The position numbers and the translations under genes were made by a program. A stretch of DNA of 5,121 bases from the NCBI GenBank assembly GCA_027016355.1, contig JALWAF010000015.1, positions 1-5,121 on the forward strand. Reading direction: 5' to 3'. Shown here one piece after another: positions 1 to 5,121 of this stretch (within the stretch, counting starts at the first letter, position 1; each line of letters begins with the position of its first letter). Source of the DNA: Candidatus Moraniibacteriota bacterium. GTDB taxonomy: Bacteria; Patescibacteriota; Minisyncoccia; Moranbacterales; GCA-2747515. The notes below the pieces were generated by a model. It did not search any database. It was given only the letters and a program-made list of their open reading frames with translations, and was not told the DNA's origin.

Positions 1-681
1 GCTTACTATCAAGAGCTAGCGCAAGAATGTGAACAAAAAGCTAGTAAAAATTGTTGTATAACATCTGTAAAAAGAATGGAAGAAGCTGGAGCTCACAAAA
101 TTTCTTTAAATGGAGTTTGTGATTATGGCTATAAAAAAGAAACCTTAAAATGTCTTGATTCATTTACCTGGTGTAGGCCGTTATCTATCAATGAAACTAG
201 CAAAGATGCTTTTTATCAAAGCCTGAGAGATAAATGCGAAACAAATAATTTTAAAGAATGTTGTTTAGATTCTGTAAAAGCTATGGAAGTAGTAGGTGCA
301 ACTAAATTATTGCCTAAAGGAGAAGATAATTGTAGGGATGGGTTAGAGAGAATGACCTTGAGATGTCCAGGTTCTTATACTTGGTGTCAAACTTTAAATA
401 ATCCAGAGGGAGAAGATTTTGTACCGGTCCCGATGACTGAGCCAAGAATTAAACCAAATCATCCAGAAATTTCTGGTCCAGGATTTGAACCAAAGCCAGA
501 TTTTATACCTACAAAGGATAACTCAATTCACTTACCAGATAATGTGATGACAGAAAAAGAATGTACCGAAGTTGGAGGAGAAGTTTGGAATACCTTGGGA
601 AAAACAACTTACGATGGAAAGTTAATTGGGAAAATTGAAGGATTGAATTGCCCTTGTGCTTGCTTGATAAAAAATAAATAA
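1..681 (+). CDS. Cysteine-rich tandem-repeat protein, 5'-truncated
   Basis: The reading frame is open from base 1 to the TAA at 679-681, so the start lies left of the window. The ATG at base 76 falls in the middle of a conserved module and is not a plausible start. Two six-cysteine modules are visible (bases 7-183 and 214-396), each with spacing C-x7-CC-x20/22-C-x10-C-x6-C, a shared SVKxME stretch and a closing TWC. A proline-rich linker of about 45 residues follows (roughly 397-535). A C-terminal module at 547-678 reads ECTEVGGEVWNTLG ... GKIEGLNCPCACL and adds four cysteines. The even cysteine number per module suggests disulfide-bonded or metal-binding folds outside the cytoplasm. A signal peptide, if any, is outside the window. 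I do not recognise a named family; similar cysteine patterns seem familiar from Patescibacteria, but that is an impression only. The gene converges on the - strand prepilin-like gene. Function is unknown; that it is a real gene is near certain. Confidence 0.9.
   Translation, partial: AYYQELAQECEQKASKNCCITSVKRMEEAGAHKISLNGVCDYGYKKETLKCLDSFTWCRPLSINETSKDAFYQSLRDKCETNNFKECCLDSVKAMEVVGATKLLPKGEDNCRDGLERMTLRCPGSYTWCQTLNNPEGEDFVPVPMTEPRIKPNHPEISGPGFEPKPDFIPTKDNSIHLPDNVMTEKECTEVGGEVWNTLGKTTYDGKLIGKIEGLNCPCACLIKNK
7..396 (+). repeat. Two tandem six-cysteine protein modules (period 69 residues)
   Basis: Copy 1 spans 7-183 and copy 2 spans 214-396, joined by ten residues. Aligned by eye, about 27 of 59 positions are identical, including all six cysteines, SVKxME, GAxK, TLxC and SxTWC. 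The only length difference is two extra residues before the fourth cysteine in copy 2. The DNA is much more diverged than the protein pattern, which suggests an old duplication kept by selection. Further copies may lie upstream, beyond the left edge. Confidence 0.9.
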
Positions 682-714
682 AAATAACGACCTCTTGTTA
701 AAGCAGATCGTTAT
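667..714 (-). terminator. Factor-independent terminator of the prepilin-like gene
   Basis: On the - strand, bases 714-705 (ATAACGATCT) pair with 693-684 (AGGTCGTTAT). This gives a 10-bp stem with one U-G wobble and an 11-nt loop. It is followed directly by a U-rich tract, TTTTATTTATTTTTTAT, at 683-667. On the + strand the wobble becomes a C-A mismatch and no T tract follows, so the signal is directional. It begins 23 bases after the stop of the 738-1040 gene. Its U tract is encoded by the last codons and stop of the + strand cysteine-rich gene. Confidence 0.75.
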
Positions 715-737
715 CGTCTTCAAAAACAGACAAAAAA

Positions 738-1040
738 TTATTTTGTACATTTCACAAATTTATAGTTCCACATAATTGAAGTGTCAAGGCAATAGTCTTT
801 TGTCTCATTGCCTTCTTTCACTGTAATTACGGACTCATCAAATATATTTTTTTTGGTCTTCAAAACTCGTATTACACCAGGATGATCAATTCGTAACTCT
901 TTTAGTACACCAGCTTCAGTATACCAAAAATTTCCCTTACATACTATTACAAAAATAGATAGAAGTCCTATCACGAAAGCTATTATAACTATCGTTATTG
1001 ACAACTCAATCAGCGTATAACCATCTTTTTTTTGCAACAT
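738..1040 (-). CDS. Small type IV prepilin-like protein
   Basis: This 100-residue protein starts with a classical class III signal: a short basic leader MLQKKDG, then YTLIEL. That predicts prepilin-peptidase cleavage after Gly7, with Tyr at +1 and the conserved Glu at +5 (Glu12). A hydrophobic helix runs from about residue 13 to 33. The remaining ~66 residues start CKGNFWYTEAGVLKEL and hold Cys84 and Cys98 near the end, possibly a disulfide. The tail is short for a major pilin and lacks an obvious pilin-like pattern, so it may be a minor pseudopilin or a small extracytoplasmic domain anchored by a prepilin-type helix. Cys34 at the end of the helix is not a good lipobox because Val precedes it. 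The ATG at 1040 is fixed by a strong Shine-Dalgarno (1047-1053) and by the leader. No prepilin peptidase or pilus assembly gene is in the window. The N-terminal assignment is solid; the role is unknown. Confidence 0.88.
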   Translation of the reverse strand: MLQKKDGYTLIELSITIVIIAFVIGLLSIFVIVCKGNFWYTEAGVLKELRIDHPGVIRVLKTKKNIFDESVITVKEGNETKDYCLDTSIMWNYKFVKCTK

Positions 1041-1046
1041 TTGTTT

Positions 1047-1053
1047 CTCCTTT
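1047..1053 (-). promoter_or_regulatory. Shine-Dalgarno of the prepilin-like gene
   Basis: The - strand reads AAAGGAG, then six bases, then the ATG at 1040. This is the only strong ribosome binding site in front of a gene in the window. The starts at 1565 and 3312 lack one, so translation of this gene may be comparatively efficient. Confidence 0.8.
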
Positions 1054-1102
1054 TTTTAAAGTGCTACTTCATAAAAAGAACTAATTAATTTAGTGCCACA
1101 TT

Positions 1103-1131
1103 ACCATAACAAAAAACAACAATCATATCAA
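1103..1131 (-). promoter_or_regulatory. Sigma70-like promoter of the prepilin-like gene
   Basis: On the - strand TTGATA (1131-1126) is followed after 17 bases by TATGGT (1108-1103), with TGT just upstream of the -10 (an extended -10). The start of transcription would be near 1096, giving a leader of about 55 bases. The -35 is 5/6 and the -10 only 4/6, so this is moderate evidence. Read-through from the 1164-1565 gene is an alternative, as no convincing terminator lies between them. Confidence 0.5.
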
Positions 1132-1163
1132 ACTAACTAACCTGAGAAGATACACTAATATAC

Positions 1164-1565
1164 TTACACTCCCCTTTTGTATACAGTTCCTGCTGAAATT
1201 GTGCCTAATACAACAGCTAGCACTACTGCCATAGACCCTGGTCCTGTTTTCGGTGAACTTGTAGCTATTATATTCTTTTCTGAAATTGCTTTTGTTTTTT
1301 GTGAGTTATTTTTTACATTGTTTTGTTTTATTTCAGTTTGTTCAGTTAAATTATCTGATTTTATCTCTGATTCGTTTAACTCATTTTCTGCATGCTCGTT
1401 TATGCCATTGTCAATATCAAAAATATCTCCTTCTTCAAAAGCTGTTTGTACATCTGGAGTTTCTTCAATTCCTCGTCTGTTTGAAGTAAATATCATATAT
1501 AACATTGAAATAACAATCACAAACACAATTACTACAAGTGCTACAACTGCTCTATTTTTATTCAT
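1164..1565 (-). CDS. Small acidic protein with sortase-like C-terminal signal
   Basis: This 133-residue protein has three parts. Residues 1-28 are a basic start (MNKNR) and a long hydrophobic helix, fitting a signal peptide or signal anchor. Residues 29-104 are polar and low-complexity, rich in Glu, Asn, Asp, Lys and Gln, and probably disordered. Residues 104-133 contain SPKTGPG, a second hydrophobic segment (about 111-128) and a short basic end, YKRGV. That order is the layout of a sortase cell-wall sorting signal, but the leucine of LPxTG is replaced by Ser (S-P-K-T-G). Either it is a variant sorting signal or the protein is simply anchored by two helices. The ATG at 1565 is the only usable start: an in-frame TAA lies at 1593-1595 with no ATG, GTG or TTG between. 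No Shine-Dalgarno is visible. The opposite-strand frame here is a shadow. No sortase is in the window and I do not recognise the family. Confidence 0.8.
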   Translation of the reverse strand: MNKNRAVVALVVIVFVIVISMLYMIFTSNRRGIEETPDVQTAFEEGDIFDIDNGINEHAENELNESEIKSDNLTEQTEIKQNNVKNNSQKTKAISEKNIIATSSPKTGPGSMAVVLAVVLGTISAGTVYKRGV

Positions 1566-1605
1566 AATAATATAATTTAAATTACCAATTACTTATTGAT
1601 ACATC

Positions 1606-1634
1606 AATATAGCACAGCATAAAAAAAACGTCAA
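1606..1634 (-). promoter_or_regulatory. Near-consensus extended -10 promoter of the 1164-1565 gene
   Basis: On the - strand TTGACG (1634-1629) and TATATT (1611-1606) are separated by exactly 17 bases, and TGC directly precedes the -10. Both hexamers match consensus at 5 of 6 positions. Transcription would begin near 1599, about 34 bases before the ATG. This is one of the two best promoters in the window, with the one before murJ. Its spacer contains the T8 run that may end murJ transcription. Confidence 0.7.
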
Positions 1635-1646
1635 CCATGCAATTGA
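1621..1646 (-). terminator. Possible weak terminator of murJ
   Basis: On the - strand TCAATT (1646-1641) can pair with GGTTGA (1636-1631) around a GCAT loop. This is a 6-bp stem with two G-U pairs. Two bases later come eight T residues (1628-1621). The stem is weak, so this is tentative. It is the only terminator-like structure seen after the murJ stop at 1681, and it overlaps the next gene's promoter. Confidence 0.3.
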
Positions 1647-1680
1647 GGAGACATTTGATTGTAGTTTAAGTCTATTTATT

Positions 1681-3312
1681 TTACCTTACTATATTCTGCT
1701 CTTCATTTGCCACTTGTGGTCTACCAAATATTCGGATTATTATTTTTTGCTTTATTGTTTCATATTCTTTCATATTAAAGATTGCTGTAACAAAAAGATA
1801 TACCAATGCACCACTAACACCGGCACCAATAAGTTGAGCCAATACACCCCACACAAACTTCAATGGCAATATATCTCCCAACATATCACGGATAAAAAAC
1901 GTGATGATGAATGAAACAAAGGTTGCTGTTGCAATTTGTAATATTGTTCTGAGTGTATTTTTATATTCTCCATCTTCCACACGTTTGTGCAAAAGTGCAA
2001 AAAGTAAAATCGCATTAAAAACAGCCGCTACCGAAAAAGCAATTGCTATTGCATAAATACCAAGCCTCCTTATAAGAATAATAATCAAAAAAGCATTAAC
2101 AATCTGTGCGCCAAATGCTGTGTACAAAGGTGTTTTAGTGTTTTGCATTGCATAAAATCCACGGGCTAATAGTGGCACAATGCTCTGAGCAAAAAGACTA
2201 GCACATAATATTCCCAAAATCTGATATGTAAGAACTGTGTCATTTATATCAAAATGTCCCGCACCATAAACCACTCGTATAATCTGCTCTCTAAGCACAA
2301 AAAATATCATACTGAGTGGTACAGAATAGTATAAAATACGACGCAAAGTTTGTGATAAGATTCCAACAAAAGATTCCATATCATTTATCGCAAATTTATT
2401 TGCTAAAACTGGAAATGCTGCGACAGCAAAAGGAACACCAACAAGTCCCAAAACAACACTTTGAACATTATTAGCAAAAGAAAACACAGTTAAACTACCT
2501 GCAGCAAGCAGTGATGCAAAAAAAGTAATTAGAAGTAAAGAAATTTGATTAGAAGCACTTGAAAACATCCTAGGAATCATGAGTTTCAGCACATTGCGCA
2601 CATCTTTATTTTTGTGTGGCCAAGTTTTAGGTAATGAAAATTGTGCTTTTGCAATATTCACTGCAATTACATGAATTAAAAAATGCATAAATGCTCCCAA
2701 CACAACACCATAAGCAAGTCCTATAAGTCCTATTTGTGGCACAATAATCGTAGCTCCAATAATAATGCCTAAATTATAAAAAAGAGGTGCTGTGGAGTAT
2801 AACACAAAACGTCTGAATGATACTAAAACACCACCTAAAACAGCACTTGCTGAAAGAAAAATTGGACTCAAAAACATAATACGAGCCAAATCAACGGTTT
2901 GTTGCATTTTGTCTGCTGGAAAACCTGGAACAATAATATGCATAAGCACAGGAGCAAAGATTATTCCTACAATAGAAAGTATTACCAAAGCTCCAACAAT
3001 CACAAAAAACACCCCACTTGCAGCACGCCACGCACGATTAGCGTTTTCTTTTGTGATGAGTTTACTAAATACTGGTATAAAAGCGGCACCTAACGCACCC
3101 ACTACAAGCAATTCAAATATAAAATCAGGCAATCTAAAAGCGGCATAATACATATCAAGTGCATCTCCTGCACCATAATGTGATGCTAAAATGCGATCTC
3201 TCACAAGCCCAAGTATACGACTAAGAATTCCAAAAAAAGCAACAATGAGAGCACCTGCTGCGATTGATTTTTGACTTGATCGTGTGAAAAAATGTTGTAA
3301 TTGTTTAATCAT
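1681..3312 (-). CDS. murJ: MurJ (MviN) lipid II flippase
   Basis: MurJ is a polytopic inner-membrane protein of the MOP superfamily that moves lipid II across the membrane for peptidoglycan synthesis. At 543 residues this is slightly longer than E. coli MurJ (511), and it is hydrophobic throughout in a pattern fitting about 14 helices. The diagnostic N-terminal block is residues 31-84: SRILGLVRDR, then GAGDALDMYYAAFRLPDF, then GALGAAFIPVFS. Arg32, Arg38 and Asp53 align with E. coli Arg18, Arg24 and Asp39 at a constant offset of 14. Later family blocks are PRMFSSASNQISL (247-259), FANNVQSVVLGLVGVPFAVAAFPVLA (from 279) and ARGFYAMQNTKTP (383-395). E. coli Arg52 corresponds to Phe66, and the arginine of the usual YADRL motif is Asn282. 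The end is a charged cytoplasmic tail. The ATG at 3312 is the only start: an in-frame TGA is at 3334-3336 with no alternative between. No Shine-Dalgarno is visible. The gene lies 119 bases after the DUF4012 gene on the same strand. Confidence 0.95.
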   Translation of the reverse strand: MIKQLQHFFTRSSQKSIAAGALIVAFFGILSRILGLVRDRILASHYGAGDALDMYYAAFRLPDFIFELLVVGALGAAFIPVFSKLITKENANRAWRAASGVFFVIVGALVILSIVGIIFAPVLMHIIVPGFPADKMQQTVDLARIMFLSPIFLSASAVLGGVLVSFRRFVLYSTAPLFYNLGIIIGATIIVPQIGLIGLAYGVVLGAFMHFLIHVIAVNIAKAQFSLPKTWPHKNKDVRNVLKLMIPRMFSSASNQISLLLITFFASLLAAGSLTVFSFANNVQSVVLGLVGVPFAVAAFPVLANKFAINDMESFVGILSQTLRRILYYSVPLSMIFFVLREQIIRVVYGAGHFDINDTVLTYQILGILCASLFAQSIVPLLARGFYAMQNTKTPLYTAFGAQIVNAFLIIILIRRLGIYAIAIAFSVAAVFNAILLFALLHKRVEDGEYKNTLRTILQIATATFVSFIITFFIRDMLGDILPLKFVWGVLAQLIGAGVSGALVYLFVTAIFNMKEYETIKQKIIIRIFGRPQVANEEQNIVR

Positions 3313-3348
3313 TTTTATAAAACATATTAAAACTCATACTAAACTATT

Positions 3349-3377
3349 ACTATACCGTATTTTACATACATTATCAA
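3349..3377 (-). promoter_or_regulatory. Sigma70-like promoter of murJ
   Basis: On the - strand TTGATA (3377-3372) and TATAGT (3354-3349) are separated by exactly 17 bases, each matching 5 of 6 consensus positions. Transcription would begin near 3342, about 29 bases before the murJ ATG. The -35 lies entirely inside one arm of the inverted repeat 3370-3393. murJ could still also be reached by read-through from the DUF4012 gene. Confidence 0.65.
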
Positions 3378-3393
3378 TAACTTTTTTGATAAT
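3370..3393. repeat. Perfect 8-bp inverted repeat over the murJ -35
   Basis: ATTATCAA at 3370-3377 and TTGATAAT at 3386-3393 are exact reverse complements separated by eight bases. No T tract follows on the - strand, and the stem has a single G-C pair, so it is a poor terminator for the DUF4012 gene. Its overlap with the murJ -35 hexamer makes an operator for a dimeric regulator possible. Chance in AT-rich DNA is the alternative. Confidence 0.5.
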
Positions 3394-3431
3394 TACTTAT
3401 GCTATTCGACATCAAACATGAATATTATTTC

Positions 3432-5121
3432 CTACTCCTTTATACGAAATACAACACCATGATATCTATCTATTGTGAGATTATTGTGCATTTGTAAATT
3501 TGTATCATTATTAGAACTCCATACTTGCGAGAAATTATTACTCAATACAATATTACTTTTGATAGATGAATTTTCACTGCCAGATTGTTTTTGAAATAAA
3601 ACTGCATATGAACCAAACTTGCCATCTTTATCATAATCAAAATCAGTACGAAATGGTAATCGATACTTATACGTAATTGTTACGCTTTCTTGAGGAGAAA
3701 CATATACCCAATTTGCAAAAACTGTCTTATTATACTCAGTATAAATGCGCGTTCCTGTTTCTTCATCAATATGCATATTTTTTTCTTCTTTTTCCACGTC
3801 AGGATCACGCTCATATTTTAAAGCATCATAATCTAAACGTTGCTTATTTATTTCACGAGTTTGTCCCTCTACAGACAAAAGCTCCGAACCCTGTGGTACA
3901 TATATACGCATATAATCTGAATTAACTGCATCCCACCATGGAAATCCCGTTTTACCACCATTGTGTACACGTTTAATCTGTACTGTATCAACAATATATC
4001 CATCATCATCAATATTAGCAGTATGTGTGATTGTCTCATTTATGACACCATCTGTTTTGAAACCATTAATATTCGTATTTACTACACTTAGATAATCTTT
4101 ATCTGTCTGGAGCACGGTGCCACCCCAATCATTACTCTCAATAATTTCTTGAGCATTCTCGTCTGTCATATACATCATAATATGTCTTTCTTTTAATCCA
4201 CTAGACACTGCCGAGAGTAATTTCGCTAAATGCTCTGGTGAATCTTTATCTAATAGTTTATCTACCATAATTGGCATCAAATCTGAAAGAATTTTCTTTG
4301 GTTGTTTTTTGTTTTTTTCATTATCTATCTCCCCATCTATTGATTTTTTAATTTCAACTTCTTTTTTATCTTTATTTTTGGAATCCTTGGTTATTTCTTT
4401 ATAATTATCTTCATCTTCAACTTTATCTTGCATTATTTCCATGAAATTTTCACTCGTAAGCACTGTATTATATTGAGGTAATGTGATTGGACCTGTAATT
4501 ACAAGAAACTTTTTCATCATAGCTGGAGTAATTGCGATTACTCCATCGACTGTAGGTCCGCCAGTACGTTCATAAAAATCCATAGCTTTTTTTGCAGATA
4601 ATGGAAAATCTACAAACCAATTACTATCATGCAAACTCCAATCGGCTGAAATTTTTTGAATAGGAAGTGGTGGAACAACTCTATCAATAAGTTGTCCATC
4701 TGGATTGAATATATCATCAACAAGCATCTTTTCAATATTTCCATTATTAATTTTAACAATTCCATAACTTCCAATAAATCCACCTGTTGCACGCATTTCG
4801 TGATTATTTTGAAATAAAAATAAATATGTTCTTGGACCATTTGCACCAAGTAATTCTTCTACTACACTACGTGACTCGACTCCATGTTTAAGTGAATTTT
4901 CTACTAATGGCAATACTTCTTTCATTTCTACAAAAGTATCTTGATATTCTTTTGGAACATCGTCTAAGTGCACTTTATCAATATGTCCTCTTGCTTTGGT
5001 AATGTCTTCATAAGCGATATCCATTTGATCTGCCACTAATTCATACAATGCCAAAAATGATACATGTTTACCATCTTGCGTCAATAAAGAGCTATCTTTA
5101 TTAATAACTACTGGAATAATT
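3432..5121 (-). CDS. DUF4012 domain protein, 5'-truncated
   Basis: The frame stays open to the right edge and the stop is TAG at 3432-3434. The first in-window start-like codon is TTG at 5084, but at least twelve further in-frame codons precede it without a stop. The sequence there already looks like the helical region before DUF4012, so the true start, probably with an N-terminal membrane segment, is outside. Numbering from 5084, residues 1-80 are mostly helical. The family signature is at 87-108: YLFLFQNNHEMRATGGFIGS followed by YG. Next come DGQL (129-132), DANW-like DSNWFVDFP (153-161), GGPTVDGVIAITP (175-187) and ITGPITLP (196-203). Residues 228-264 are a Lys/Glu/Asp-rich stretch before KKILSDLMP. 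The C-terminal third (about 390-545) looks beta-rich (YVPQGSELLSVEG, ESVTITYKYRLPF), with a DxDxDG loop at 483-488. DUF4012 proteins are common in Patescibacteria and some Gram-positives; their function is not established. Location next to murJ fits an envelope role, by inference only. Confidence 0.9.
   Translation of the reverse strand, partial: IIPVVINKDSSLLTQDGKHVSFLALYELVADQMDIAYEDITKARGHIDKVHLDDVPKEYQDTFVEMKEVLPLVENSLKHGVESRSVVEELLGANGPRTYLFLFQNNHEMRATGGFIGSYGIVKINNGNIEKMLVDDIFNPDGQLIDRVVPPLPIQKISADWSLHDSNWFVDFPLSAKKAMDFYERTGGPTVDGVIAITPAMMKKFLVITGPITLPQYNTVLTSENFMEIMQDKVEDEDNYKEITKDSKNKDKKEVEIKKSIDGEIDNEKNKKQPKKILSDLMPIMVDKLLDKDSPEHLAKLLSAVSSGLKERHIMMYMTDENAQEIIESNDWGGTVLQTDKDYLSVVNTNINGFKTDGVINETITHTANIDDDGYIVDTVQIKRVHNGGKTGFPWWDAVNSDYMRIYVPQGSELLSVEGQTREINKQRLDYDALKYERDPDVEKEEKNMHIDEETGTRIYTEYNKTVFANWVYVSPQESVTITYKYRLPFRTDFDYDKDGKFGSYAVLFQKQSGSENSSIKSNIVLSNNFSQVWSSNNDTNLQMHNNLTIDRYHGVVFRIKE

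Noticed and set aside
730..746. ACAAAA / TTTTGT inverted repeat as a + strand terminator for the cysteine-rich gene
   Set aside because: Six nearly all A-T pairs, no T tract after it, and it lies within the end of the - strand coding region.
930..942. Lipoprotein reading of the prepilin-like protein (Cys34 after the hydrophobic helix)
   Set aside because: The residue before Cys34 is Val, not Gly/Ala/Ser, and the class III cleavage site GYTLIE fits much better.
1177..1575. 132-residue + strand frame opposite the PKTGP protein
   Set aside because: It is the antisense shadow of the 1164-1565 gene. That gene has a signal-like start, a sorting-like tail and a strong promoter with correct spacing; the + frame has none of these.
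2792..3148. 118-residue + strand frame opposite murJ
   Set aside because: Antisense to the conserved MurJ N-terminal half; a by-product of its codon composition.
3334..3336. Possible UGA recoding (as in Gracilibacteria/SR1) extending murJ upstream
   Set aside because: All four visible gene ends use TAA or TAG, MurJ homology begins normally after the ATG at 3312, and no gene needs an in-frame TGA to stay intact.
3402..3419. Tiny - strand frame (MFDVE, stop) after the DUF4012 stop, with AAGGAG upstream
   Set aside because: Five codons only, the purine run is 15 bases away and encodes the end of DUF4012, and nothing suggests a leader peptide or attenuator.
4610..4849. 79-residue - strand frame inside the DUF4012 gene
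   Set aside because: It lies in another frame over the conserved FQNN...GGFIGS region of DUF4012, and its own translation has no recognisable pattern.

Overview
The window is AT-rich and compact. It carries five protein genes: one on the + strand, cut by the left edge, and four on the - strand, the last cut by the right edge. No rRNA, tRNA, CRISPR array or mobile element is visible. The gene set is a MurJ-type flippase of divergent type, a DUF4012 protein, a short type IV prepilin-like protein, a small protein with a PKTGP sorting-like tail, and a cysteine-rich repeat protein. Together these look most like a member of the Candidate Phyla Radiation / Patescibacteria, perhaps a parcubacterial lineage. 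That assignment is inference from gene content and sequence flavour, since no marker gene is present. Stops are TAA or TAG and nothing indicates recoding.

Layout. 1-681 (+): the 3' part of a secreted-looking cysteine-rich protein with two tandem six-cysteine modules, a proline-rich linker and a C-terminal CPCAC module. 667-714: a factor-independent terminator that reads on the - strand and overlaps the end of this + gene. 738-1040 (-): a prepilin-like protein with its own promoter and a strong Shine-Dalgarno. 1164-1565 (-): a small acidic protein with an N-terminal membrane segment and a C-terminal PKTGP / hydrophobic / basic tail, behind a near-consensus extended -10 promoter. 1681-3312 (-): murJ, lipid II flippase. 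3313-3431: an intergenic region with a sigma70-like promoter whose -35 lies in one arm of a perfect 8-bp inverted repeat. 3432-5121 (-): a DUF4012 protein whose true start is beyond the right edge. No gap between genes exceeds 125 bases.

How it fits together. Every gene looks membrane or extracytoplasmic, so the window is a cell-envelope neighbourhood: peptidoglycan precursor export (MurJ), a DUF4012 envelope protein of unknown role, and three candidate surface or secreted small proteins. murJ and the two small - strand genes each appear to have a separate promoter, so this is probably not a single operon. The most unusual items are the cysteine-rich repeat protein, the leucine-less sorting-like signal, the prepilin N-terminus joined to a non-pilin-like C-terminal part, the MurJ lacking two arginines important in E. 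coli, and the inverted repeat overlapping the murJ promoter. I found no clear multi-gene undescribed system.
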